The notes beneath the pieces are model-generated. The model saw nothing but the letters and a program-made list of their open reading frames with translations. It was not told where the DNA came from and did no database searches. From Glandiceps talaboti (Eukaryota > Hemichordata > Enteropneusta > Spengelidae): 37,500 nucleotides of DNA. Below are positions 25,440 through 37,211 of this stretch, in pieces. The stretch lies in contig NC_135567.1 in the NCBI RefSeq assembly GCF_964340395.1, positions 12,494,484-12,531,983 on the forward strand, written 5' to 3'. Every line of letters starts with the position of its first letter. Position 1 is the stretch's first letter. Position numbers and translations under genes: made by a program.

Positions 25440-26864
25440 GTGCATTTGTTTGCACCATTCTCCAGAGCTGTTATTTCTTCTGCGACATGCAACCACGGTC
25501 TCTTAGCGGCACATAGAGAAGGATGTGATGTAGTACGATGGCATGCAGGTCCATTCTCAAATACACGATGTCGTAAAACAGAGTATAAGAACTGTTTGTT
25601 TGTTTTTTTGTTTGTTTATTTTCAATTTAATTACGTCGTAAAGAGGGTCGTTCAAACTGTTAATGTGATAGATAAACCGAAGTGTGATCCGACAAAGCTA
25701 CTCAAGTTAACGACAAAGCTAACAACCTGCCTCATGAGTAGTTTGATATCCAAATAACGAATACCCTGTGAGAACAGCTCATATACTAATGCTGTTGGCA
25801 CACACCAGTGTCTATGAATATTGAATTCATGGAATTTGTATGAAAGTACGCCCTCGGTCCAATACAATAGTTTGTGAACATGACCCGGTGACCTTGACTT
25901 TCTGCAGGTAGATATAACATTGGGAAGTGGCCTAGTAAACAGATAATCTATTATGCAGTGAACGTACACACTATATGGTACTCCACATCCAACAATCTGT
26001 CTGTCATCCACCCATCCATCCATCCGTCCGTCCGTCCGACCATCCATCCAGCTATCCATCCACCCATCCGTACGTACTTGCGTCTGTGCTTGTAGATGTT
26101 CCTGTGTGTCAGCGCAGGCAGATATGGAGCGACAACACGGCATACACACAGGCAGGCAGGCAGGCAGAAACACGTAATGCAGTGAAAAAATACAATACAT
26201 ATGATCCAAGCATACTTAAGGAAAATATGTCCGTCACTATTTATGCATTTGACGTTTACTCTTTGTATATATCCATGTGTAGTCATACGACGTCATAGAG
26301 AAATTAACCAGTAGCCTCGAGCTATTAAACAGTGAATAAATACCTGTATTTACCTCCTCGTTGACACACAGTAGTTTAATTCAGTTTGCTAATAGATCGA
26401 ACCACTGTCTGTCTATTGAATTCCTGGAAGAGTGCACAGTAGCAGTGTGATATGCACGAACGAGTCTGAATAGCCATGTCATTGACTCCATAGAGCAACT
26501 CCGTCGTTTATTTCAAGTGTTCGTTTTGTTATACTTAAGTACAGGACAGGGTGACCTTAATTTCACTACGGTTGATCAACTGGTGTTACTTAGAAGTGAC
26601 CTGGAAACATTGTCCAGATATCATCAAACAACCCATATAGCTGCTGACAGGAGACATCAATAGATGTACTGCTGAAGTAGAAAATGCCCTGATGTGGAAC
26701 ACTTTGTCTAACGCATGTTTCCACAAAATGTATTTGGTGTCTACTATTTTCTGTTCTTCACTTGGTAAAGTTAAATTAAAAGGTGCGGGGACGATTTTGA
26801 CACACTCCTTGGGCATAATCGCGAACGCAAATATTGATCACAGAGATGGAATAGCAGGGAATAA

Positions 26865-27592
26865 CGACATAATTGATCATTGTCATGAATCGCCGCGTGT
26901 GTGTATGAAACTAAAACGTACAGATAGGACTTTCATTTAAACAAATTCGTAACTTTTATTTTCTGAGTTTGGGCATTCTAAATGACAATTTTAATTATAC
27001 CCCGTAACGCACACTAAAATGAATGTGGGTGAATGTAAAAGAAGACCCCCTAAGTTAGTCAACATATTCGCTGAACAGTGATCGAAGAGACACTATAGCT
27101 ATATACCGTCACATTCTTCCGGTTTATGTATAGACAACTGGTTGGCTCCTTACACGATTTTAAAACTTCGCAGGATTATTTGTGTTCAAAACATATCCTA
27201 CTATTTTCGATAATTATTTGTATCGATACCTTACACTCCTTGGCATCCTGTGATGGTAGCATTCCCTGTTGTCCTTCAGAACCCTCGTGACATGACAATA
27301 GTACACAGGTTGCTATGGAAACAATGATCATGGAATGTGGGTAAAATAAAAATGAGGTAACGTCAACGCAGCTGTGTAATTGGGGATCTGTAATTGTAGG
27401 ATAGAGGTTTGTATGCAAACGTTTTATTCCTAAGTGCTTATAAATTAGTCGTATATTTCCCAGGAAGTAGACGAGTGATACATAGCCATTGTGCCACTAT
27501 AGGTCCATGCCAGGGCAATCGTAAATAAAAGTGCCTCGAGCAAACCTGCTGTACAAAGCTACAATTAGTATTATTAGTATACTGAATACATA

Positions 27593-27672
<80 letters not shown>

Positions 27673-28961
27673 ATGAAAGTGGAGATTTGGTGTATTTAAA
27701 AGAAAAAATGCGTAGAGGAGTGTTACATGACCCTTGTAGTGACTCGAAAACCCTAAATGAAATAAATCCATGGTTTGGCTTACATTATAGGTAAGCCCAT
27801 GGTAGCTTTGCCTAGAGGTAAAATGCATTCGACTGCTATACAAATACATATGTTCTACAAGCCCAGTACACAGAGGTGGAACGATGTGGACGAATGACTT
27901 TGAATACCCAAGGCAGAGAAGTTGAATAGAGCAATGTGTTTATTTATTTCAATAGCTTCTTTGCAAATCATAGGACTGGAACTGATGAACTCGTTTGTGG
28001 CTAACATGGCCTTTTTGTTTCTACTTCAACATGAGGCCTGGAAATACTTGTTGCAACACTGGTAATCGAGACTTCTCATTTCTAAGCTAGACGCAAACTA
28101 AATCTATTGTTCTTCAATGTGGTAGATTACACAAGGGGGTGATAGTGCTTCCTCTGTTGTGCGATTCTAATCACCCTGTGATCAAGATAGTGTAAACACT
28201 GGAAGTTCCAAAACAGAACACCACAAGTTTGAACTCCCAACTGATACTATAATAAAAGGAACGTCCATTCAATAGCTTACCACAGTTGTATCAACATATT
28301 GCGACAATAGTTTTAGCTTGTGACTATCTTAGTAGACCGAAGGCTCAATTACCAGTGTGGGAGTATATGGTCACGTTTGTACAATATCGCCTCTGACGTC
28401 ATTGGTTGCAGCTATGGTCCATAGTCAATAGTTTGGAAACACTGCAGCCTGCTCGTTCTGACAAAACAAGCACGGTTTACAGGGGGATGTGTACTGCATG
28501 GTTGTATTGTCCCATAGCCAGACTACACAATCGACTGCAGTGAACTGAATCAACCGTGTCAATGTAACCATATTCACGGTATGGTTAAAGTTTCTGTAAA
28601 CATGGGCGGAGCTTAAATCTGTGTTTTGTGTGTTTATCAATGTAATAAGGCTAAATGCTTCCAAGTAATCCCAACTTTCATAATTCGGAGAATTAAAGGA
28701 AATGACCAGGCTAAGTGCATATATACGCTTCAGACGTTTGTCTCCCGTGTCCAAATTTTAAACCAAAGGGCAAGAAATTGCACCCAAAAAGGCGGCACAT
28801 ATACATATACTCAAATAAGGGGAGTAGCCCCCCCCCCCCCCCCTCCGGCTCTAAAGTAGAGTTAGAAGAGCCCTACTATACACTGGGGTGTTACTCTGCA
28901 CTTAAGTAGATATAGAAGTGTTTAACGTCATGAAAACATAGTTCGAACGAGTTTCGAGAGG
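26865..28961. other. Intergenic stretch without recognised genes
   Basis: Contains (CA)n(TA)n at 27,597-27,669 and a C-run at 28,828-28,843. No convincing exon, RNA gene or transposase remnant was seen. Confidence 0.5.
27597..27669. repeat. (CA)n(TA)n microsatellite
   Basis: CA dinucleotides pass directly into TA dinucleotides. Confidence 0.97.
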
Positions 28962-29206
28962 CGGGCGGGCGGGCGGGCGGGCGGGCGGGCGGGCGGGCGG
29001 GCGGGAGTGAGGGAGGGAGGGAGGGAGGGAGGGAGGGAGGGAGGGAGGGAGGGAGGGAGGGAGTGAGTGAGTGAGTGAGTGAGTGAGTGAGTGAGTGAGT
29101 GAGTGAGTGAGTGAGTGAGTGAGTGAGTGAGTGAGTGAGTGAGTGAGTGAGTGAGTGAGTGAGTGAGTGAGGGAGGGAGGGAGGGAGGGAGGGAGGGAGG
29201 GACAGG
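28962..29206. repeat. (GGGC)n-(GGGA)n-(GTGA)n-(GGGA)n array
   Basis: Four successive tetranucleotide blocks that differ by one base per unit. The G-triplet-rich parts at both ends could form G-quadruplexes on the plus strand. Long Pro/Ser/Thr ORFs on the minus strand are repeat artefacts. Confidence 0.97.
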
Positions 29207-30477
29207 CAGACAGCCACAGGTAAATGACCACATACAGTGTTACAAAAGACATCTAGTTGCATATCAATACAGACGCGATGTGTGGATATAGTGAGATACA
29301 GCCTTAGAATTCGTATAAAGTTAGTTTGATAAACAAACACCAGGTCATACAAGGACAAGGACATAAAGGAATGTAGGTCACTTCCTTAAGAGCTTGGCAT
29401 GTCACGTGATAGTTCCATAATGTGACAATGGGGTGCACGACTAAACAATTTCAATAGAAAAAATACACATAATGAAATCATAAGTGTTTTCTTACTATTT
29501 TAAATTCTGATATTTTTTTTTCAGTTTTAGAGAATTTAGGATAACGGCGAAACGACGAACACAGATTTACTTCAGAAACGTACCTGGAAGAGACCACCTA
29601 AGCTATTCAATTAAATCTTCACTATGCAGGTATGATTGTGACTCTGAAGAAAGCCACGCGTGTTTGTAATACCATACAGTTGAAATCGACAGCTAAATGA
29701 GAAAGAAAACGCGTTTTAGAATCACGTGAAAAAATAGTACCTCTACTTGGATATTTTATGTGAATATAGGTGATGGAAGCAACAGTTGTATTTGTACATT
29801 TCGTATTTGCATATCGTCGTAAATCACAGCTCATTTTACGGCATCGTCCAAGACGCCAATTCGTTGCAAGAGCAGAAGTATGTGCTCTGGCTTACGAGAA
29901 TGGTCGTCATATACAATGTAATTCCTCGATCATAACCCGGGCTCATAAAGCAGGCAGCGTAAAATGTTAAGGGTTCAATGTAAATACAGTGAAAATATTT
30001 TTTTTTTAAATATTTTTTTTTTACTAAAAACTATGCAAATATGTATGGAAGACATTTCATCTCGGATCTCGGATCTCTAGGGCATTTTGGGATGTTTAAT
30101 TTGTTTATTGTGAGATCTTGTGGTTTAAGAAGTTATCTACTATTTGTTTCCGACTGATTGAACATATAAAACCCGACGCCTTCTCAATGGAATGCGAGCT
30201 TGTCACAGGGCCACAATTACGCATAAGAGAGAGTCGTGACATGTCCTCAGGGAATTTGGTGTGGCCCTTGATTCATTACAGGGTCAGACAAACTCGAGTA
30301 AGTTTCCTTTGAGTAAAGGACAATGGTCGAGGCATAAATCACGTAAGGTGGACTGGTTCTAAAATTTACCACAACGACTGTTACTTTAACAGCATTTCTA
30401 CATAGGTTAAATTATAACTAGACACAGCTCGTTGATTTTTGTTGACCTCGCTCTTTTCTCATTGAAGAGGGGGAAAT
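29207..30477. other. Intergenic stretch without recognised genes
   Basis: AT-rich with poly(T) runs near 29,513 and 29,998-30,021. A possible non-coding exon at 29,525-29,631 (acceptor TTTTTTTTCAG, donor ATGCAG|GTATGA) cannot be verified. Confidence 0.4.
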
Positions 30478-30546
30478 ACTCCTCCTCCTCCTCCTCCTCC
30501 TCATCATCATTATCATCACAATCGTCGTCGTCGTCGTCGGTATCGG

Positions 30547-30602
<56 letters not shown>

Positions 30603-30682
30603 CAATCGTCGTCGTCGTCGTCGTCGTCGTCGTCGGCGTCATCATCACCACCATCATCATCATCATCATTCTCATCATCATC

Positions 30683-30714
<32 letters not shown>

Positions 30715-30739
30715 CATCATCATCTCATCCTCCTCCTCC

Positions 30740-30820
<81 letters not shown>

Positions 30821-30897
30821 CTATCATTGCCATCATCATCATCATCATCATCATCATCTCATCATCATCATCATCATCATCCTCCTCCTCCTCCTCC

Positions 30898-30948
<51 letters not shown>

Positions 30949-30990
30949 CTATCATTGCCATCATTATCATCATCATCAGCATCATCATCA
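30478..30990. repeat. Imperfect (TCA)n/(TCC)n/(TCG)n trinucleotide array
   Basis: About 510 bp of TCN triplets, with blocks of CTC, TCA and TCG and a repeated block (TCA)n-CTATCATTGCCA that occurs twice (about 30,819 and 30,948). Poly-Ser, poly-His and poly-Met ORFs here are artefacts. Confidence 0.96.
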
Positions 30991-31180
30991 TGTTGACGCT
31001 GGAATATTTACAGGGTAAAGATTTCTAGCCGAGAAGTCTAATAAATAGCCTATTCCATTACACCACTGCTTTCAGTGACACTGTGTAGAGTTGTGTATCA
31101 AGTTACACAGGTACACTAATATTAACATATGAATGGACTCATCGTACCGATACACACTTCACACACCCTCTCTTTCGAAA

Positions 31181-31215
31181 AAATAAAAGTGAGACGCCAA
31201 AATCGACCAGACTTA
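31181..31215 (+). promoter_or_regulatory. Possible core promoter of the second gene
   Basis: A TATA-like AAATAAAAG (31,181) is followed about 28 bp later by CCAGACTT, which resembles an initiator. It lies about 100 bp upstream of the signal-peptide ATG. An upstream ATG at 31,238 (frame ends TGA at 31,324) overlaps the main start and might dampen translation if transcribed. These are weak motifs only. Confidence 0.2.
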
Positions 31216-31308
31216 GTTGGGTCGAAGGACTCGTTTGATGACAGTCAGATCAAGTCAGTGGGACCATTCTATTTTTCAAAGTAAGCATTCGGAAAACACC
31301 AAACGAGG

Positions 31309-31384
31309 ATGTACATCAAGTTGATTGACGTGTTCATAGTTGGACTGTTCCTTGTTTACCTTGGAAATGCCGTCAATGGACAAG
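31309..31384 (+). CDS. First coding exon of a second gene: signal peptide
   Basis: ATG with A at -3 opens a 76-bp coding stretch ending G|GTAGAA (phase 1). The peptide M-Y-I-K-L-I-D then V-F-I-V-G-L-F-L-V-Y-L-G and N-A-V-N-G-Q has the n-, h- and c-regions of a secretory signal peptide, with likely cleavage after G of V-N-G. A phase-1 donor right after a signal peptide is typical of extracellular modular genes, including EGF proteins. No further exon of this gene was recognised up to 37,500, so its first intron would exceed 6 kb. The identity of the protein is unknown. It could be a paralogue of the upstream gene, but nothing shows this directly. Confidence 0.55.
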
Positions 31385-32344
31385 GTAGAAACTATTTTCA
31401 TTATAATTTTGTTTAAGTTTCAATGGGTATTGTTGCAGATTTTCATTTCCTCCCACGGTGAAAGCATGTGTAGTAGCTCGTCTTATTAAGAGACCCGCCA
31501 TGATTTTCTTTTCGGAAAATCATATTTATGTGGTTGCGATTGACAAAACTGATTATCCTTACTGCAAAATAACATATTCTCAAATTATTAAATCAATCTG
31601 AATTTTTAAGTACGGACGTAAAAATGTATTCCCGCTTAGCGTATTATTATGCATGTTGGAAAAACTACACAAGGTTCGAATTTCGTGAATGTCATGGAGT
31701 GAGGGGACAATTGGAGAAAGTTAGAGACTTTAAATTTGTTAAAGACTAGCCGGGTTCGTATGTCCATGAAATGCGACCAATTTTCACGGCAACGCCCGTA
31801 CACAAAATGTGTGAAGACTTTCGAATTTTGATCGTTCAAAAGACGGAGATATACTAATAAAAACGAACAGTGGAAATTGCATGACTATAAATTGTATAAA
31901 ATGAACTTTTAGTCGAATTTGAGTAAAAATAGAATTGCAAGAGCTTCAAACATACAGATAGTCAGACACAAAAACAATCAGGTCAATTCAGTATATGCAG
32001 CAGTTTTTTCTTTTGAATCACAGTGTAAAAATGGCTACCGTTGGCATGCGCACCTTGTCTGGGTTATTCTATTGTTAGTTGAAAACTGTCGCCACGTTAC
32101 ACCTTGTCAAATATATACGATAGATAAAAAACAGGTGTTGTTGCCTTTAGCGCATGGCTTTAGTTAATCTACTTAACTGAGTTGTTATTGCCAAAAATTA
32201 TGGCGTTTACGAGTTGAAGGTTTGCAGAATTACCAAGAAGTATGCTCAAGGTCAATGTTGACCAAGGAAGTGCAGTGGACGTGAACACGGAAATGTCTCG
32301 AATGAATAGCTTTATGTGCACCTTGCAGGGTGTTCATGTCATTT

Positions 32345-32739
32345 ACAGTTCGAATAACTTTGCCCTAGTGTTTCACTCATGTCACATGACATTATTACAC
32401 ATACTCAGACAACTTCAAATACAAAAGAAACAATTACATGGGTGCTGTGTACAATGGGAATGCAGAAGTACTCAAGTTTTTAACTTGATTTTGATTATCA
32501 GTTAGAAAATAAACAATTGCAGCCATTAAAATCATCAAATCTATACCGAGTGTTTTGATTAGAAGCCTGTTTCTACTGCACTATAAACAAATAGCAATGC
32601 TTATAACTTTTTGATGTGATTGGGTAAAGGGTCATGCTGTGTGTTATATCTCTGTTAGCATAGAGATGAAATTGTCTATCTTTGTGTCAAAGACGTAATG
32701 TCCCTTGTGTGAAATACCAAGCCAACATCATTTCTACTG
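32345..32739. mobile_element. 395-bp TIR element (family reference copy)
   Basis: The left end ACAGTTCGAATAACTTTGCC-(C)TAGTGTTTCAC is inverted at the right end (complement CAGTAGAAATGATGTTGGCT-TGGTATTTCAC). Related copies lie at 20,251, 23,968 and, with altered contents, 12,811. Non-coding. Confidence 0.6.
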
Positions 32740-32837
32740 GAAGGATGTCTCAGGTTATCTGTGATGACAGACCCTTGTGCAAAACATGACCTTGGAGGTG
32801 TCATACTCCTCAAGGTTCTATATTCCGTATTAGTGAC

Positions 32838-35350
32838 GAATACTTGAGATCGAACATTTAGTGTCTCAAAAATATATCCACTTGTATAGCAACTGTGGCA
32901 TATTAAGTGTATCCAAAAACATCGCTTTAACAATTTCTGCTATTATTAACGTTATTTAAAAGCCGTGATTTTAGCATCGGCGCATTTTCATTTTCAAACG
33001 AACACACTACAGTTTCATTTCATGACACGCCTGCGAGACCAAATATGATTTTTACCACCCAGTCCCACAGTATTCAGTAACGTTTCATCGTCTAAGTACA
33101 CCTATGACTCAGAGCTACGTGAACCTTGACCCTTCAGTAGTGAATACTTCGCCGCTGTTTTGTCCATGGTGTAACAAATCAAACTATGCCACTGTTTGTT
33201 AGCCTGTCTGGTTTTGTACCACACCTCAAGTAACCATGCCCATTTCCCCTCATTTACAAATGTGATTAAATATATGAACGTGTTGCTAAGAAACAGTTCG
33301 CAACAATATTACTATAAAAAAGTGTGTTGCCGATAATCCAACCGGCGCTAGTTTCACACAACGACTCTAAGCATATCATATAAAAAAGCTAAAAAATAGT
33401 CTTCTTGATCTTTCATGTGCGTCTGTTTTCTTTCCCGTCCCACGGTGATGTCTGTACACATTTCACAAAACTCCTCACAGAAGGGGAATTCTGACCGACA
33501 TTTCCTTGTAGAAAATAGTCACCCAAACCGTGGCATTGACAAATCAAAATGCGGAAATGAAATTCAAGGTCAATGTCAATGTCAAAAGCAAATGGGTAGT
33601 AGACTTGAACACGGAAATTGGTACAATAATTCGATAGCTGTAAGATGTACCAGCCATCTTGTTCATGCAACTGGTTAGTGGTGACTTAACTTTATACAAA
33701 AACATGAACATAGGGGTGGCGGTCCTATGTTTCTTATATACAAGAGACTGAAATTTCAATGTCTTACAAACCAATATATTCCCACTATATTTTTATATTT
33801 CATGTAAGTTTCCAAATTAATACTAGAGCTCGAACATTCAGTGTCTAAAAAATATACCCCTCCTGTAGCAACTGTGACACGTTAAGTGCATCTTTAAAAA
33901 ATCGCTTTAGCAATTTCTGCTATTAATGTCATTTAAAAGACACGATTTTGTCATCGGCGCATTTTCTTTTTCAAACGATCCACACTAGAGTTTCATTTTG
34001 TGTGACACACCTGCGAGACCAAATCCGTCTTTTACCATACAGTCCGTTCACCGTATTCAGCAACCTTTCATCGTATAATTACACCAGAGCTACGTGAACC
34101 TTGACCCTTCAGTAGTGAATACTTTACCGCTGTTTTGTCAAACGTGTAACAAATCATACTATTTCACTCTTTGTTAGTTTGTCTGCCTGTTTTGTGTACC
34201 ACACCTCAAGTAACCATGCCCACTTTCTCTTGTAAACCAAAAATATGTGCACGGGGCTGCTAAGAGACAGTTTGCAACAACATTAAGCCAAAAAAAAAAC
34301 TGTGTTGCCTATAGACCGACCGACGCTAGCTTCAGCCGACGACCCTAAATATTTGTAAGTATTTGAAACAAACGTTATCATGCTCGTCTGATTTCCCTCC
34401 CCAGTGATACTTGTACATATAATTTCATCAAACTATCACAGAAGAGGTATTTTGACCAACATTTCGTTCGGTTTGAGGTTGAAACAATATTTAAAAAATT
34501 AAACTAAAAGAATCAAATTAATGTAAAGCCTTAATCTATTATTCATGCAAAGAATGAAAAAAAAGCCTGGAGACTTGAACAAGACTAGAAAGATTTAACT
34601 GTGTTAGCCAGGAAGTCATCCTTGTAAGAAAAACTATATATTTCAAAATAGCAGATATTTTACTGCCATTGCCAAGTTTGAATTAAAACATTTAACCGTA
34701 CCTACTCAGGCTACTGATATGTTGTAGAAAAAATGATAATTCTACTAACCCAAAACGTGGCATTGACAAAGTCAAGATGCGGAAATAAAATTCAAGGTCA
34801 ATGACTATAGAAAAAGCAGTGAACTTGAACACGGAAATGGCTACAATAATGCGATAGCTGCGAGATGTTCCTGCCATCTCTTCAATGTAACTGGTTTGTG
34901 GTGACAGAACTTTGTACAGAACATGAACACAGGGGTGTCGCTCCTGTGTTTAATAAATACTAGAGACTGGAATCGTAATGTCTTACAAATTTATATATTC
35001 CCACCTAGAAACAGTGACATTGTTAAGTTCGTCTTACCAATTCGTCTGGTGCATTCTATGATTTTTGTGATAGAGCTAGTCATGTCGTAACACGCCTGCG
35101 CGACATAATACGTGTTTTCCCATCCAGTCTCACAGTATTCAGTAACGTTTCGACTTATAATTACATCGCAGAACTGCGTGAACCTTGACCCGTCAGTAGT
35201 GAATACTTCGCCGCTGTTTCGTCCATCGTGTAACAAATCAAACTATGCCACTGTTTGTTATCCAGGCTGTCTGTTTTGTGTACCACACCTAAAGTAACCA
35301 CGCCCACTTTTCATTGTATACCAGAATTGAAGCAATATGTGAAATGAGTT
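32838..35350. repeat. Three diverged tandem copies of a ~1-kb unit
   Basis: Landmarks recur in the same order. TACGTGAACCTTGACCC-type sequence is at 33,115, 34,089 and 35,177. AATACTxGAG (unit start) is at 32,838, 33,821 and 34,958. CACACCTCAAGTAACCATGC-type sequence is at 33,220, 34,200 and 35,283. The period is about 0.97-1.14 kb; the third unit is incomplete. No conserved reading frame across units. Confidence 0.85.
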
Positions 35351-35635
35351 GCTGAAAGACAGTTTAGAACAACATCATGTTACTTTCCCTGTAGACGAGA
35401 AAACAATCTCACATTATTAGCTTTGCCAGCTTTCAATGACGTCATAACTTGTATAGTTCAAAGGTCAGAACTACAAACCACTATGAAATAAACACCTTTC
35501 AGCTGTAGGAGGGATTGTAAACACCTGTACACCATAGGCCACTCTAAGTTAACATTGATACAATTAAAGAATCACTGTTATCTAATTGTGTATGTGTCAA
35601 ACAGAGATAGAAAAACATAGATATAAACACTTCGT

Positions 35636-35790
35636 TCAACTAAGGAAAATACGAGTGAACTAAGGGGACTTTGTCACTACTAGTCGCTAGACGAGTCACG
35701 AGTATTGTCCAGCTGAGTGAAGAAAAATATAATAATAGAATCGCCAGTAATATGAAAGAAAAATCGGTAATAGTTTGAACATTTTGATTC
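35636..35790. repeat. Dispersed repeat with CGCTAGACGAG motif
   Basis: CTAAGGGGACTTTGTCACTA followed by AGTCGCTAGACGAGTCACGA matches segments at 16,356-16,540 and 10,305-10,375, all starting near TTCAxCxAAGG. Confidence 0.6.
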
Positions 35791-36482
35791 ATATTTCGAA
35801 CACTGCAAAAACAGTGACGTAGTCCCGCGTTGTCGTGATATAAGAACGCGCTGTCGTGACGTAGAGTGACCAGTGTATACATCCCATATTTTGTGTTCAT
35901 CTCGAGCACGGTTTATTGCTGGTTCAAAGTGTAAAGTTGTTTTCGCTGAAGTTGTTTTTGCTGAAGCTTTATTTCGCCTGGAAAATGGTTAAACTGTGTT
36001 AGTCAGAAAGCCATTCTGACAGTCACCCAAAACTTTGAATATACCAAGTCAAATTACCTAAATATATTCAAGGTAACTGTCGACAAAGGAAGTGCAGTAG
36101 ACGTGAACAGAAAGGGCTCGAATTCCGTGATCATTGCACGACTTTTGCCGCCATTTTTCTAGCGTGTATGGTGTGATTTATATTCATCACGACATAATGA
36201 ATACGTGTAAGGCAAAACAAGTTTACTCTCGTACAAAATTTAATTAAATGGTCCCTGTCAGCTGTGACACTGTCTATGTCACCATGAAGTGTTAGTGATG
36301 AAATGCATAACTTGGCATTTCTTTTCAAACATAATTACAAGAGCACAGATACATAAAAAATGCGAGTCTGTGTGCATCTGTTACCATGACCATGTCCATA
36401 GCAACAGTCAACTAATAGTTTTTATTAAATGTTCAAAGTTAAAAATAAATATTTAGTAAATTCATAAAAGTGCTCATTATGG

Positions 36483-36510
36483 TGATGATGACGACGACGA
36501 TGACGATGAC

Positions 36511-36554
<44 letters not shown>
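36483..36554. repeat. (GAT)n/(GAC)n trinucleotide array
   Basis: GAT/GAC triplets becoming pure GAT at the right. Confidence 0.96.
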
Positions 36555-36557
<3 letters not shown>

Positions 36558-37024
36558 TAAGCTTTTTACTGGGCAGTCACACATCTTCAGTAATGTTTCG
36601 TCATATAATTGCGCCTCTATAGGTATTCGTACATGAACCCTTGCCCGGATAATGAGAGGATATATCTCAGTACTGACCAGTGTAAAGATCCTTTGTAACT
36701 GATGATGATTTTGGGTAAGCGTACATTGTGACATTTGAGCCGTCAGCATTGTCCTATTCTCTATTCACTTTCAGAATCGTGAATCATACAACAAGACGCA
36801 CAGTCGAGTACTTGTTATTGAGTTTTTTGAATTCACATACAATTGAAATACGCGAACTTTGACTCTTTTACAGCAAATGTTCCCGTTATCTTTTCAATTC
36901 GTGTAACGAATTATAAACATCTCAGTACTCAGTGTAAAGATCCTTTGTCATAATATTAAATGACAATGTACAGTTCAATATCTAAACTTCTAAACTTCAA
37001 CCGTATGGAACCCCAACCTCCGGG

Positions 37025-37211
<187 letters not shown>

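Larger units (their letters stand above)
23811..26864. repeat. Tandem segmental duplication, copy B
   Basis: Direct neighbour of copy A, separated by about 30 bp. It lacks the 21,222-21,467 insertion and the long microsatellite. The homology ends at GGGAATAA in both copies (23,780 and 26,864). No coding exon was recognised in it beyond the small shared frame. Confidence 0.9.

Noticed and set aside
28891-29364. Pro/Ser/Thr-Leu-rich ORF on the minus strand resembling a mucin
   Set aside because: It comes only from the GGGC/GGGA/GTGA tetranucleotide series.
29525-29631. Possible exon with good acceptor and donor
   Set aside because: It has no sustained frame and no partner exon. It could be a non-coding 5' exon but is not supported.
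29770-29970. 66-codon basic open frame
   Set aside because: There is no splice context, repeat partner or recognisable motif; the length is within chance expectation.
30418-31028. Poly-Ser/poly-His ORF of 198 codons and poly-Met ORF
   Set aside because: They arise from a TCN trinucleotide array with no flanking coding sequence or splice signals.
33415-33678. Cys-rich 87-codon frame that superficially looks EGF-like
   Set aside because: It lies in a roughly 1-kb tandem repeat whose other copy has stops in this frame, and the cysteine spacing does not fit EGF.
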